From NCBI GenBank assembly GCA_022820945.1, contig JAJEEP010000047.1, positions 40,766 through 104,765 of the forward strand: DNA of 64,000 nucleotides, written 5' to 3'. This DNA is from Alphaproteobacteria bacterium. Lineage in GTDB: Bacteria > Pseudomonadota > Alphaproteobacteria > UBA828. The notes beneath the pieces were generated by a model. That model ran no database searches. It was given only the letters and a program-made list of their open reading frames with translations, and was not told where the DNA came from. The position numbers and the translations under genes are program-made. Below, one piece after another: positions 55,311 through 63,937 of the stretch; the stretch's first letter is position 1, and each line of letters begins with the position of its first letter.

Positions 55311-56213
55311 CTAGTTGCGGGTGTCGCGGGTGAACAGCCCGCGGACGAGCTTCACGGAGCGCTCGTCGATCAGCCCGCGCGGCTGGATGTTCATGGCCAG
55401 CACGATCAGCGCCCCGAACAACAAGTTTCGCCAATCGCCCATGAAGCGCAGGCCCTCGACGAGAATCCCCTGGATGAAGATCACCGCCACGAGGGTGCCG
55501 AACACATTGCGGAGGCCACCCAGGATCGGATAGGCAATGGCGAACGTCGCCAGCATGACGCCGAAGTTCAGGTGCTCGATGTGGGTCGTGTAGTGGGCGT
55601 AGATCGCGCCGCCGATGCCGGCGATGAAGCCGCCTGCGGCAAACGCGCCGACCTTCACAGCCGTCAGGTTGATGCCGACGCTCTGCGCCGCCAGCTCGTC
55701 CTCGCCCACCGCCCTGAGCACGGTGCCGGCGCGCGAGCGGTCGGTCCACCACAGCGCCAGCATGACGAGGGCGACGATCACCCAGATGAAGATCGCGACA
55801 TCCAGGGTGCTCCAGCCGTTCTCGGGAAAGAAGCGGATCTGCTTGAACCCCTCGCCGCCCTGCGGGCCCACGACGATGCCCTTCTTCTCGATCTGGTAGT
55901 CGAAGTTGAACCAGAAGAGCCGGATGAACTCGCCGAAGGCGATCGTCGCAACCACCAGCATCAGGCCTTTGATCCTCAGTGCCGGGAACCCGACGATGCC
56001 GGCCACGATGCCGGCAAGCGTGGCTGAGACCAGAAGCGCCGGAATGATGTGCCAGCCCGCCAGCACCGTGAGCATCGCCGAGACATAGGCGCCGATGGAG
56101 AAGAACCCCGCCTGTGCCAACGTGACCTGGCCGGTCTGCAGCACGACGTAGGCCGACAGCCCGAGAAGCGTGTGGACGCCGATGATCTGGAGGAGCCCGA
56201 AGAAGAAGTCCAT
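55311..56213 (-). CDS. livM: Branched-chain amino acid-type ABC permease LivM (first set)
   Basis: The 300-residue permease has GQVTLAQAGFFSIGAYVSA near 28, LRIKGLMLVVATIAFGEF near 75 and the coupling segment LRAVGEDELAAQSVGINLT near 163. It begins at ATG 56213, 15 bp after livH. Confidence 0.93.
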   Translation of the reverse strand: MDFFFGLLQIIGVHTLLGLSAYVVLQTGQVTLAQAGFFSIGAYVSAMLTVLAGWHIIPALLVSATLAGIVAGIVGFPALRIKGLMLVVATIAFGEFIRLFWFNFDYQIEKKGIVVGPQGGEGFKQIRFFPENGWSTLDVAIFIWVIVALVMLALWWTDRSRAGTVLRAVGEDELAAQSVGINLTAVKVGAFAAGGFIAGIGGAIYAHYTTHIEHLNFGVMLATFAIAYPILGGLRNVFGTLVAVIFIQGILVEGLRFMGDWRNLLFGALIVLAMNIQPRGLIDERSVKLVRGLFTRDTRN

Positions 56214-56228
56214 CGCCTTCTCCCCCGC

Positions 56229-57110
56229 TCAGTCGCGCGCCACCGAGCGCGAGAAGATGCCGCCCGGCCGGAACACCAGGAACACGAACAGCAGCAGCAT
56301 CACGTACATGTCCCGTTCGGTGACTCCTCTGAACGCCAGGAAGAAGTTCTCGAAGGCGCCGACCGCGAGGCCGGCGACGATGGCGCCGGGGATGCTGCCG
56401 AGGCCCCCGATGACGCAGACGATGAGTCCCTTGACCGTGATCGGAACGACCAGCAACGGCGACAGCACGCCGACCGAGGCGCCGATCATGGCGCCGGCGA
56501 GCCCGCCCAGCAGGCCGGTGATGACGAACGTGAGCGCGTTCGTGCGGTCCAGGCTGATTCCGGCGAGCTGCGCCGCAACCGGCTGCTGTGCCACCGCGCG
56601 CGTCGCGATGCCGAGCCGCGTCCGGTAGAGCATGTACATGAGCACGACCATGGCGATCAGCGAGAGCACGAAGATGAAAATCAGATCGCCCCGAAGCCCG
56701 AAATCGCCCCACTCGATATAGATGTCCGCAAACAGCGCCGGGTAGGGCTGGGGCATGCCGTCGGTCGCATGGACCACGATCTCGTCGATCAGGATCAGCA
56801 TGCCGACGGTCGCCATCAGCGTCGCCAGGGGGCTCGCCAGCGGAATGAAGCGGAAGTTGGCGAGGTAGATCAGGAACGCGATCCCGCCCGAGGCGATGGC
56901 GGCGATGAGGAAGGTAACCAGAGCCGGCAACGGCACATAGGCGGCCACGGCGATGCTGACGTAGGCACCGGCGATGGACGCCGCGCCATAGGCCAGGTTG
57001 ATCTTGTGCATCACCCCGAAAATGAGGGTGAAACCGATACCGATGAGCGCGTAGATGGAGCCGAACAGCAGGCCGTCGGTTATCGACTGAAAGAAGTCGA
57101 GCCAGTCCAC
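56229..57110 (-). CDS. livH: Branched-chain amino acid-type ABC permease LivH (first set)
   Basis: The 293-residue permease has GLLFGSIYALIGIGFTLIFG near 13, NLAYGA near 37 and the coupling segment TRAVAQQPVAAQLAGISL near 173. It begins at GTG 57110, 84 bp after the binding-protein stop. Confidence 0.93.
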   Translation of the reverse strand: MDWLDFFQSITDGLLFGSIYALIGIGFTLIFGVMHKINLAYGAASIAGAYVSIAVAAYVPLPALVTFLIAAIASGGIAFLIYLANFRFIPLASPLATLMATVGMLILIDEIVVHATDGMPQPYPALFADIYIEWGDFGLRGDLIFIFVLSLIAMVVLMYMLYRTRLGIATRAVAQQPVAAQLAGISLDRTNALTFVITGLLGGLAGAMIGASVGVLSPLLVVPITVKGLIVCVIGGLGSIPGAIVAGLAVGAFENFFLAFRGVTERDMYVMLLLFVFLVFRPGGIFSRSVARD

Positions 57111-57194
57111 CCGATCATCCCCCGCCAGAGAGGCGTCGGCGAAATGCGAGCGGGCGTGCGCCGGTGCCTGCGGCGCACACCCGCCCGATAACGA

Positions 57195-58406
57195 TTACTG
57201 CGACGGGTCGTGGAGGATGGCCCACTCGCCGGCTTGAGCGTGCACGTAGAGGTAAGGCTTGACCGCCTCGCCCTCGTCCGTGCGCTGGATCTTGCCGAGG
57301 AGCCCGTCGGTCTCCTTCAGGTTCGCCAGCCCGTCACGGATCTTGCGACGGTCGGCATCGACCGAATCGCCGTCCGCCGAGATTCCTGCGCCTTCCATGA
57401 CCTCCTTGAGGATCATCACGATCTCCCAGGCGGCGGCGCTGTGCAGGTCCGCGCTCCCCTCGTGCTTCGCCGCTGCGTCGGCCGCAGCCTTGGCGGCCTC
57501 GGTAACCGGCGCGAAGCTGGTCGGGATGATGATGCCCTCGGCCTGATCGGCGCAGCCCTGGAGCGTCTCCATGCTCGAGGAGCTGGTGAGCCCGACCAGC
57601 AGGCTCGGCTTGACGCGCTGGCGCTTCATCTCCTTCAGCACGCCGCAGGTGGTGAAGGGATGTGCCGAGATCGCCACGATGTCGGCTTTCGCCTTCTTCA
57701 TCTGGCGCACCTGGGTGGTGAAGTTGGTGTCGTTCAGGAGCCACTTGGATTCACCGAGAACCTCGTAGCCGGCCTCGGGCGAGCGCTCCTTCATCACCTT
57801 GTGCCAGGTGAAGCGGGAATGGGCGAAATCCTCCTCAACGCCGCCATAGACGGTCTTGAGGTCCGGGTGCTCCGTGGCGATCCACTGGAACAGCGCCCTG
57901 TACATCTCGCTCTCGTTGGGAACGTTGCGGAAGGCCCACTGGGAGATCTTCGCCAACCCGCCCTTGATAGCGGTATCGGTGAAGACCGGGATTTGCAGCC
58001 CGGAATCGCCCTCGTCGTCGACCGTCTTCTGCAGGATGCCGAAGAGCGGCTCGGCAACGTTCGAGCAGGTCGGGCCGATGGCGACCACCGCACCGCTGCC
58101 AGCAATGCGGCGGAGCACCGAAATGCCCTCTTCCGCGTTGCAGCGGTCGTCGTAGAACGAAAGCTCCATCATCGCCATGGAGCCGTCGGCCAGCTTGACG
58201 CCGCCTGCTGCATTCACTGCTTCGATCGCGCCGCTCAACACCGCTTCCGTGTTGATGCCGAACGAGCGAACGACCCCGGACTTGGCACCGAAGCCGGCGA
58301 TCTGCACCGATTTTTCCGCCGAGAACGCCTCGCTTTGCACACCGAAGCTCGCGCCTACGGCAAGGGCTGCAACGGCACCGAGCCTGACTAGCTTGTTATC
58401 CAACAT
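57195..58406 (-). CDS. HAAT-type ABC transporter substrate-binding protein with Sec leader
   Basis: This 403-residue receptor is the only one in the twin Liv operon. It has a Sec-type signal (LGAVAALAVGASFG, cleavage near AFSAEK), no twin arginine, and a periplasmic-binding fold (TEAVLSGAIEAVNAAGGVKL, VVAIGPTCSNVAEPLF). Four Cys residues (for example in DDRCN, PTCS, TTCG and QGCAD) could form two disulfides. A GGGGAG SD precedes the ATG. It must serve one or both membrane sets downstream; the ligand is unknown. Confidence 0.9.
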   Translation of the reverse strand: MLDNKLVRLGAVAALAVGASFGVQSEAFSAEKSVQIAGFGAKSGVVRSFGINTEAVLSGAIEAVNAAGGVKLADGSMAMMELSFYDDRCNAEEGISVLRRIAGSGAVVAIGPTCSNVAEPLFGILQKTVDDEGDSGLQIPVFTDTAIKGGLAKISQWAFRNVPNESEMYRALFQWIATEHPDLKTVYGGVEEDFAHSRFTWHKVMKERSPEAGYEVLGESKWLLNDTNFTTQVRQMKKAKADIVAISAHPFTTCGVLKEMKRQRVKPSLLVGLTSSSSMETLQGCADQAEGIIIPTSFAPVTEAAKAAADAAAKHEGSADLHSAAAWEIVMILKEVMEGAGISADGDSVDADRRKIRDGLANLKETDGLLGKIQRTDEGEAVKPYLYVHAQAGEWAILHDPSQ

Positions 58407-58655
58407 CTCATTCTCCCCGTTTCGATGTCATCGGAAACTGATCCAACCGACTCCGTTCGGTTCGGAGTTCGAGCCTTGGACCGCCACGAACAATCGGTCC
58501 GCCGCAGCCTGCACGTCGTTGGCTCTATCCTATACCCGCCTCGCGGTAGGAGTCAGCGAATACTTGGGGGCGAAGGGGCGATCTCCCGCCGACAATTGCG
58601 ACCGGGATGGATATCGGTGCAGGGCAGAGCGTACTTGCTGCGGTTCGGCTGGGGC
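58407..58655. promoter_or_regulatory. Upstream region of the twin Liv operon with an inverted repeat
   Basis: The 249 bp between the receptor gene and the GFA gene hold no coding signal; both genes are on the minus strand, so this region should hold the operon promoter. ACTCCG (58450-58455) and CGGAGT (58463-58468) form an inverted repeat with a 7-nt centre, a possible operator 45-60 bp before the start codon. Confidence 0.35.
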
Positions 58656-59072
58656 CTACCGCCCCGGCATGCCCTCGTCGTGGGGGATGTCGGGGTGCAG
58701 GAGATCCCAGGGCTGCGCGCTCCCCACAAAGATTTCCCGGCTCGGCCTGTACCAGCTGGGGTCGTCCAGGCTCCCCGCGTACAGCACCCGAACCGTCGTG
58801 TTCGCGCCGTTCACCAGGAACAGAGGCGAGCCGCACGCGGGACAAAAGCCCCGCCGCATTGGGTGGCCCCTGTCGGAGGCTCTCTCGAACCAGCTCGGCT
58901 CGCCGCGAAGCAGGGAGAAATCGCTTTCCTTCACCATCACGGCCGGGAAATACGCGCTGCCGGTCGCCTGCTGGCAGGCGGTGCAATGGCAGTTGCCCAT
59001 ATAGCGTGGGGCGCCGGTGCATTCGTACCGAATCGCGCCGCACGCGCAGCCGCCGCCGAGGGGAACATCCAT
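58656..59072 (-). CDS. GFA family (CENP-V/glutathione-dependent formaldehyde-activating enzyme-like) protein
   Basis: The 138-residue protein has the zinc-binding cysteine pattern of the Mss4-like GFA family: GGCACGAI near 7-14, GNCHCTACQ near 27-35 and FCPACGSPL near 76-84. These bind structural and active-site zinc; members add or remove glutathione-linked groups, but most have no proven function. The ATG at 59072 follows CAGGAG, so the longer frame to 59138 is not used. Confidence 0.88.
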   Translation of the reverse strand: MDVPLGGGCACGAIRYECTGAPRYMGNCHCTACQQATGSAYFPAVMVKESDFSLLRGEPSWFERASDRGHPMRRGFCPACGSPLFLVNGANTTVRVLYAGSLDDPSWYRPSREIFVGSAQPWDLLHPDIPHDEGMPGR

Positions 59073-59270
59073 GGCTGATTCTCCTGGTGCGTCGGCGGCG
59101 GAGTATACCGACCCTAGAGTTGCCCTGACATTCACCACCGCAGGAACGTCGAAGGCACGAAGCGACGATCGGGGGGCGCCATCCAGAACGCCGTTCCTCT
59201 CGACGCCACGAAAAATGCTAAAGAGGGCCGGGACTACGATCTCAGGCCGCAGGTCTTACCGGGAGAAGCC

Positions 59271-60266
59271 ATGAGCAACAAAGCCGCCGTCATCCACGAA
59301 AAGGGCACACCCGACGTCTTCCGCTGGGAGGACTGGCCGGTCGGCGAGCCCGGACCGAGAGAAGCTCTGATCCGCCACGGCGCCATCGGGGTGAACTATA
59401 TCGACACCTACAACCGGCGCGGCATGCCGCATCCGTGGCCCGTGCCGCCGCTGCCCTTCGTTGTAGGGATCGAAGGCGCGGGCACGGTGGAAGCTATCGG
59501 CGACGGCGTGACCGAGTGCGCGGTCGGCGACCGGGTCACCTATGCCAGCCCACCGCACGGCGCCTATGCGCAGCGCCGGGTGATGCCGGCCAAGCGGCTG
59601 GTCAAGCTACCAGACGGTATCTCCGATGAGGACGCGGCCGGCATCACGCTCAAGGGTCTCACCGCCCAGTATCTGCTGCGCCGAACCTACCGGGTGCAGC
59701 CGGGCGACCCGGTACTGGTCCATGCGGCGGCGGGCGGCATGGGGCTGATCCTGTGCCAGTGGGCCAAGCACCTGGGTGCTGTCGTGATCGGCACGGTGTC
59801 CACCGACGAGAAAGCGGAACTCGCCAAGGCCCACGGCGCCGATCATGTCGCCGTCTACTCGCGCGAGGATTTCGTGCCGCTGGTCATGGAGGTGACGGAC
59901 GGCAAGGGCTGCCCGGTGGTCTACGAGAGCATCGGCAAGGACACCTTCTCCCGTTCGCTGGACTGCTTGCGCCCGCTTGGCATCCTGGCGTGCTACGGCC
60001 ACGCCTCGGGCGCGCCTGATCCGGTCGACGTGGTGGAGCTGGGCGCGCGCGGCTCGCTGTTCGTCACCCGTCCTGCGCTCATGCACTATGTCGAGGAACG
60101 TGAGGACCTGATCGCCGCGACGCAGGAGCTGTTCGACGTCGTTTCATCGGGGGCGGTGACGATCGCCGTCCGCAACCGCTATCCGCTGCGCAAGGCTGCT
60201 GAGGTCCACCGCGCCATCGAGGAGCGGCGCACCACCGGCTCCACCGTGCTCCTGCCGTTCGCGTAG
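59271..60266 (+). CDS. NADPH:quinone oxidoreductase (zeta-crystallin-like MDR)
   Basis: The 331-residue medium-chain dehydrogenase has a GroES-like N-domain with NYIDTYNRRG near 43 and no zinc-binding cysteines, and the NADPH-binding VLVHAAAGGMGLILCQWAKHLGA near 146-168. It matches zeta-crystallin/QOR enzymes that reduce quinones. GGGAGAAG precedes the ATG at 59271. It reads away from the GFA gene. Confidence 0.92.
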   Translation: MSNKAAVIHEKGTPDVFRWEDWPVGEPGPREALIRHGAIGVNYIDTYNRRGMPHPWPVPPLPFVVGIEGAGTVEAIGDGVTECAVGDRVTYASPPHGAYAQRRVMPAKRLVKLPDGISDEDAAGITLKGLTAQYLLRRTYRVQPGDPVLVHAAAGGMGLILCQWAKHLGAVVIGTVSTDEKAELAKAHGADHVAVYSREDFVPLVMEVTDGKGCPVVYESIGKDTFSRSLDCLRPLGILACYGHASGAPDPVDVVELGARGSLFVTRPALMHYVEEREDLIAATQELFDVVSSGAVTIAVRNRYPLRKAAEVHRAIEERRTTGSTVLLPFA

Positions 60267-60271
60267 CGGAT

Positions 60272-60295
60272 ATGCCGCCCGGGCCGGCGCGGCAT
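60272..60295 (+). terminator. Hairpin after the quinone oxidoreductase gene
   Basis: ATGCCGC (60272-60278) and GCGGCAT (60289-60295) pair around a GC-rich 10-nt loop a few bases after the stop codon. No U tract follows, so this is at best a weak or factor-dependent terminator. Confidence 0.35.
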
Positions 60296-60497
60296 GTTCC
60301 CGCCGCGCTGTTCCTTAATGCGACCCTCCAGACTTGCTCGGGACAATTGGACGGCCGCGGGCGAAGCCGCAAGCCTTGGCAACACTTCCTTGTCAGCACT
60401 AGCCCGGATTTCTCACGAGTATGGTGTGCATCGGGGCTTTGAACGTGAGAAAGAGCTTCTGCGACAAAGGTCTGATCAGTTGCAGAGGAGGTCCCCG

Positions 60498-61203
60498 ATG
60501 CCCGCAGAGTGTAGGCCGCCCGCGATGCAGTTTGCACGTCTCGATGGCCGTTCGGTTGTGGCCGATTTCGGCGGCGGCGTGATGACCTCGGACGCGGGCG
60601 CCTTGCTGCTCGGCGCCACGGACCGGGCGATCGGGCTGGTGGACCGCTTCGCCGCCTGCTTCTCGGGCGGACGCGCGGCCGGACGCGTGGTGCACGAGGT
60701 GGCCACCCTGGTGGGCCAGCGGGTGTTCGGGATTGCGCTGGGCTACGAGGACCTGATCGACCACGACGCGCTGCGCCACGACCCTGTGCTGGGGGTGGTG
60801 CTGGGGCGTCTGGAGGCCGGGCGGGCGGGCTGTGCGCCGCTTGCGGGCAAGTCGACGCTGAACCGTCTGGAGCACGCGCCCGCAGGCGCCCATCGCTATC
60901 GCCGCATCGGTCATGAGCTGGACGCCATCGAGACGCTCTTCGTCGATCTTTTCCTCGACGCCCACGGGCAAGCCCCTGAGCGGCTGATCCTCGATCTGGA
61001 CGCCACGGACGACCCGCTGCACGGCCGTCAGGAAGGGCGCTTCTTCCACGGCTACTACGACTGCTACTGCTATCTGCCGCTCTACATCTTCTGCGGCGAT
61101 CACCTGCTGGTGGCCAAGCTGAGGCGGGCCGACATCGACGCCAGCGCCGGCGCGACAGACGAGGTGGCGCGCATCGTCGCGCGCATCTGCGCCCGCTGGC
61201 CCG
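60498..61203 (+). pseudogene. IS1380-type transposase, truncated
   Basis: About 235 residues match the N-terminal half of IS1380-family transposases: GGGVMTSDAGALLLG near 25, GYEDLIDHDALRHDP near 75, AGKSTLNRLE near 112 and the first catalytic Asp block LILDLDATDDPLHG near 160. Full-length members have about 430-490 residues. Homology stops after RICARWP, just where the usual next block with the second Asp should begin, and the frame then reads unrelated sequence. The ATG at 60498 follows GAGGAGG. Confidence 0.82.
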
Positions 61204-61285
61204 CCGTCGATCCCCTCTGTGCGCAGGGCGGCGAGGAAGGTCATGGTGCGCCAGTGGCCGTGACGCGCATATCCCCTCAGGCGCT
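61203..61285 (-). pseudogene. IS630-type transposase fragment
   Basis: On the minus strand about 27 codons read GGQRLRGYARHGHWRTMTF then LAALRTEGIDG, the well-known internal block of IS630-type transposases (usual form GQRLRGYAPHGHWRTMTF) that precedes a catalytic Asp block. The flanks on both sides are cut. Position and orientation show it was joined to the IS1380 fragment by insertion or deletion. Confidence 0.7.
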
Positions 61286-61330
61286 GGCCTCCTTCACCAG
61301 TAACCAGCTCGAATCACATTCTCTAACTAA

Positions 61331-61354
61331 TGAGAATCCCTATTGATTCTCTCA
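61331..61354 (+). promoter_or_regulatory. Imperfect inverted repeat upstream of the lyase-like gene
   Basis: TGAGAATC (61331-61338) and GATTCTcTCA (61345-61354) form an inverted repeat with one extra base, in an AT-rich stretch about 145 bp before the lyase-like ATG. It could be a regulator site, perhaps for the LysR-type gene beyond, or an element end left by the adjacent scar. Confidence 0.3.
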
Positions 61355-61498
61355 ATGACGGATATGCTCTAAGGTCTCGCGGCGCTCCTCGTCGAGACGG
61401 TGCCAGTATCGGCCGATCGCCGTCTTGCGCGGCGGCGGGCGGGGCGGAGACGAACGTCCGCGTAAAGCCGCGCAATTCGTCCGATAGGGAAACGGATC

Positions 61499-62947
61499 AT
61501 GACAGTACTGGTTGAGACCCGCGCCGACCTCACGCTGGAAGCCGCCCGGCGGGTGGCCTGGGAGGGCGAGGGGGTCCAACTCGGCGCCACCGCGCTCGCC
61601 GCCATGGTGCGGGGACGGGAGCGCCTGGAGCGCATCGTCGAACGCGACCCCGACGTCACCATCTACGGCGTGACCACAGGACCGGGCCAGCGCGCCCACA
61701 TCAAGCTCACGCCAAGACAACGCGAGCAGTGGGCGAGCATGTCGCCGGCACGGATCGCAACCTCATGGGGCGACCCGCTGCCCGAGCGCGTGGTCCGCGC
61801 TATCGTGCTCGCGCGGCTGACCAACTTCGTGGAGGGCCATTCAGCGGTCTCGCCGGAGATCGCTCAGCGCGGCGCCGCCATGCTGGACCAGGACGCGATG
61901 CCAACGGTTCCCGTGCGGGGTCAGGGCGGGGCCGGCGAAATCCTGTCGTTGAGCCATCTGTTCATGGGCCTCGCGGAAGCGGCGGAGCCCGCAATCAAGG
62001 ACGTGATGTGCCTGGTCAACGGGTCGCCTGCGGCCACGGGCCTCGTCACCGATGCCGCTCTCGCCGCCGAGGGCCGGCTCGACGTCGCGGCGCAGGTCTT
62101 CGCGCTTTCCTTCGAGGCCTTCAACGCACCGCTCGACCATCTCGACCCCGCGCTCGGCGACTACTGGAACAACCCGCACGATCGCTGGGCGCTGGGTCGC
62201 CTGAGCGAACTGGTAGGCGGCGGTCACGGCGGGGACCGGCGCCCCTACCAGGCGCCTGTCAGCTATCGCATCCTTCCGCGGATGCTGGGTCAGGCCCGGC
62301 GCGCGGCGTCTTTGGCCGCGGACGTTGCGGCGGAATCGCTCCAGGCAGTGACGGACAACCCGGTTTGGGCCGAGGGCGACGACGACCAGCCCTTCGGCCG
62401 CTTCATCGCGAACGGCGGCTACCACAACCCCCACGCGGTACTCGCCATGGACGCGCTCACCGCCGCGTGCGTCAATCTCTGCGTCCTGGCCGAACGCCAC
62501 GGTGCGAAGCTTCTGGACGGCGCCGTCTCGTTGCTTCCCCATCAACTGGCCGGCGCAGACGCCGACGACGATGTGCCGCGCACCTACCTGGGGTGCTTGC
62601 CGATGGCCCAGACCGGCTACGAGGAGGAGGCCCGCCTCTACGCCCAGGCCACGCTGCTGCCCGGCAGCGAGTCAGGCGGATTCGGCCAGAACGACGTGGC
62701 GAGCCCGGTGTTTCTGGCATGGTCCAAGCAGGACCGCGCCGGCCGCTGCCTCGATATGGCGCTTGCCAGCCTCGTGCCGATCGCGCTCCGCGCCCTGGAC
62801 GTCACCGGCCGGCCCGTTCCTTCGCCACTGGCCGGGCTGGAGGAGACAGCCAGGAAAATCGTGCCCGATCCGGTAGAGGGGCGGGCGTTCGGCCCCGTGG
62901 TGGCCGCGCTCGCCGACGCCTTGCGCCGCGACATCTATCCGACCTGA
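61499..62947 (+). CDS. Aromatic amino acid lyase (HAL/PAL) homologue without the MIO-forming serine
   Basis: The 482-residue protein has the helical-bundle architecture of histidine/phenylalanine ammonia-lyases: YGVTTGPG with Tyr56 (the general-base position), the core helices and DNPVW near 290. The segment that should read GSVGASGDL and supply Ala-Ser-Gly for the MIO cofactor is GQGGAGEIL (141-149), one residue shorter and with no Ser. It therefore cannot make MIO in the normal way. It may be a different enzyme, or a structural or regulatory relative. It lies alone between IS remnants and a truncated LysR gene. Confidence 0.85.
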   Translation: MTVLVETRADLTLEAARRVAWEGEGVQLGATALAAMVRGRERLERIVERDPDVTIYGVTTGPGQRAHIKLTPRQREQWASMSPARIATSWGDPLPERVVRAIVLARLTNFVEGHSAVSPEIAQRGAAMLDQDAMPTVPVRGQGGAGEILSLSHLFMGLAEAAEPAIKDVMCLVNGSPAATGLVTDAALAAEGRLDVAAQVFALSFEAFNAPLDHLDPALGDYWNNPHDRWALGRLSELVGGGHGGDRRPYQAPVSYRILPRMLGQARRAASLAADVAAESLQAVTDNPVWAEGDDDQPFGRFIANGGYHNPHAVLAMDALTAACVNLCVLAERHGAKLLDGAVSLLPHQLAGADADDDVPRTYLGCLPMAQTGYEEEARLYAQATLLPGSESGGFGQNDVASPVFLAWSKQDRAGRCLDMALASLVPIALRALDVTGRPVPSPLAGLEETARKIVPDPVEGRAFGPVVAALADALRRDIYPT

Positions 62948-63031
62948 CCCGAACGCGAGCGGATGCCGGCCCGCTCGGCTCCCCTGCGTGTCAGCACCCT
63001 GTTGGTGCGACGCCTGCGCCGCCTATCGACC

Positions 63032-63937
63032 TCAAATCGCTGTGCAGCCGTCTCGACCCGGCACATGGAATTGTTGGAGTGCGACCTCGGGCTGTCGGCT
63101 CGCCCACCGCTCTCGAATGCTCTTCAACTCTTCGCTTCCCGCTCTCAATTCTCTTACCAAACCGACAAGCTCCGTCAGGAAGCGCCGTGCGCAGGGGTTT
63201 CTTTCTCCTGCTGCGGTTAGAACGCCGTACAGACCGACCTTCGTCCGCAACCACTCATCCCTGATTGGAACGAGACGCCCGGTCTGGAAATAATCGTTCA
63301 CAAAGCCATTCCAACCCAGGGCGATTCCCTGTCCCCTCGCCGCAGCCTCCAACAAGTAGAGAGCATTGTCGTCCATTTCGATCGGGGCTTGCGGGGGTTG
63401 GCAGTTCTCTGACGTGAACCATGTCTCCCACGATGCCCAGGCCGCTCCCGCCGGGGTGTATGCCAAACGGGGCACGTCGGTCCAGTGAGAGGAATGTTCG
63501 GCGAGCTTTCGCCCGAAACGTTCGAAAAAGAGGGGCGAGGCTACCGGAACGACTTCTTCATCGAATAGCCTCTCTGAATGCTGATCGGGGCGATCGGTCG
63601 AGCACTCGAAGTACACGTCGACACCCACCGGCAACAGTGAGGGAAGCATGTCGTAATCGCCGTTCAATATCCGAAGATCGATGCTTTCATCCAGAAGCTG
63701 CTTCAGCCTCTGGTAGAGCGGAAGTAGAATCATGACAGAAATACCCTGCGTGCAGCCGATCGTCAGGGTAGTCCTTTCGGAGTGAAGCCTGTTGCCCGCA
63801 GCGCGCAGGCTTTGGATCGTCGATCGTACAGAGGCGAAATAGTCTTCGCCGTTTCCTGTCAGACTCATCTTCAACAGTTTGGCCGCTGATTTGACGCTCT
63901 CGGATTGAAAAAAGCCCGGATTTCCGGGCTTTTCCAT
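63032..63937 (-). pseudogene. LysR-type regulator lacking its DNA-binding domain
   Basis: The 301-residue frame contains the linker and effector-binding domain of a LysR/GcvA-type regulator: LTGNGEDYFASVRSTIQSL near 26, LTIGCTQGISVMILLPLYQRL near 57 and FDEEVVPVASPLFFERF near 125. The N-terminal helix-turn-helix (about 60 residues) is missing. Instead the first 20 codons run through a perfect terminator hairpin, so the ATG at 63937 is unlikely to be used and the frame stays open past the window edge. Expression could start at an internal ATG at 63868 (MSLTGNG). It is probably broken or a stand-alone sensor domain; it is convergent with the lyase-like gene. Confidence 0.65.
63908..63933 (-). 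terminator. Rho-independent terminator
   Basis: AAAAGCCCGGA (63910-63920) and TCCGGGCTTTT (63923-63933) form an 11-bp perfect stem. Read on the minus strand it ends in a run of six U residues, so it should terminate a minus-strand gene lying beyond base 64000. It overlaps the apparent start of the LysR frame. Confidence 0.75.

Larger units (their letters stand above)
60402..61290. mobile_element. Composite insertion-sequence scar (IS1380-type joined to IS630-type)
   Basis: Remnants of two different insertion sequences lie head to tail with no intact transposase. The left part is the 5' two-fifths to half of an IS1380-type gene (+). The right part is a short internal piece of an IS630-type gene (-). 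They meet within a few bases of 61203. The left end may be near 60402, where GCCCGGATTTCTCACGAG resembles an element end; this is a guess. The scar is inactive by itself. Confidence 0.65.

Noticed and set aside
60294..60497. Extension of the IS1380 transposase to 60294
   Set aside because: The upstream codons have no family similarity and the ATG at 60498 has a proper SD.
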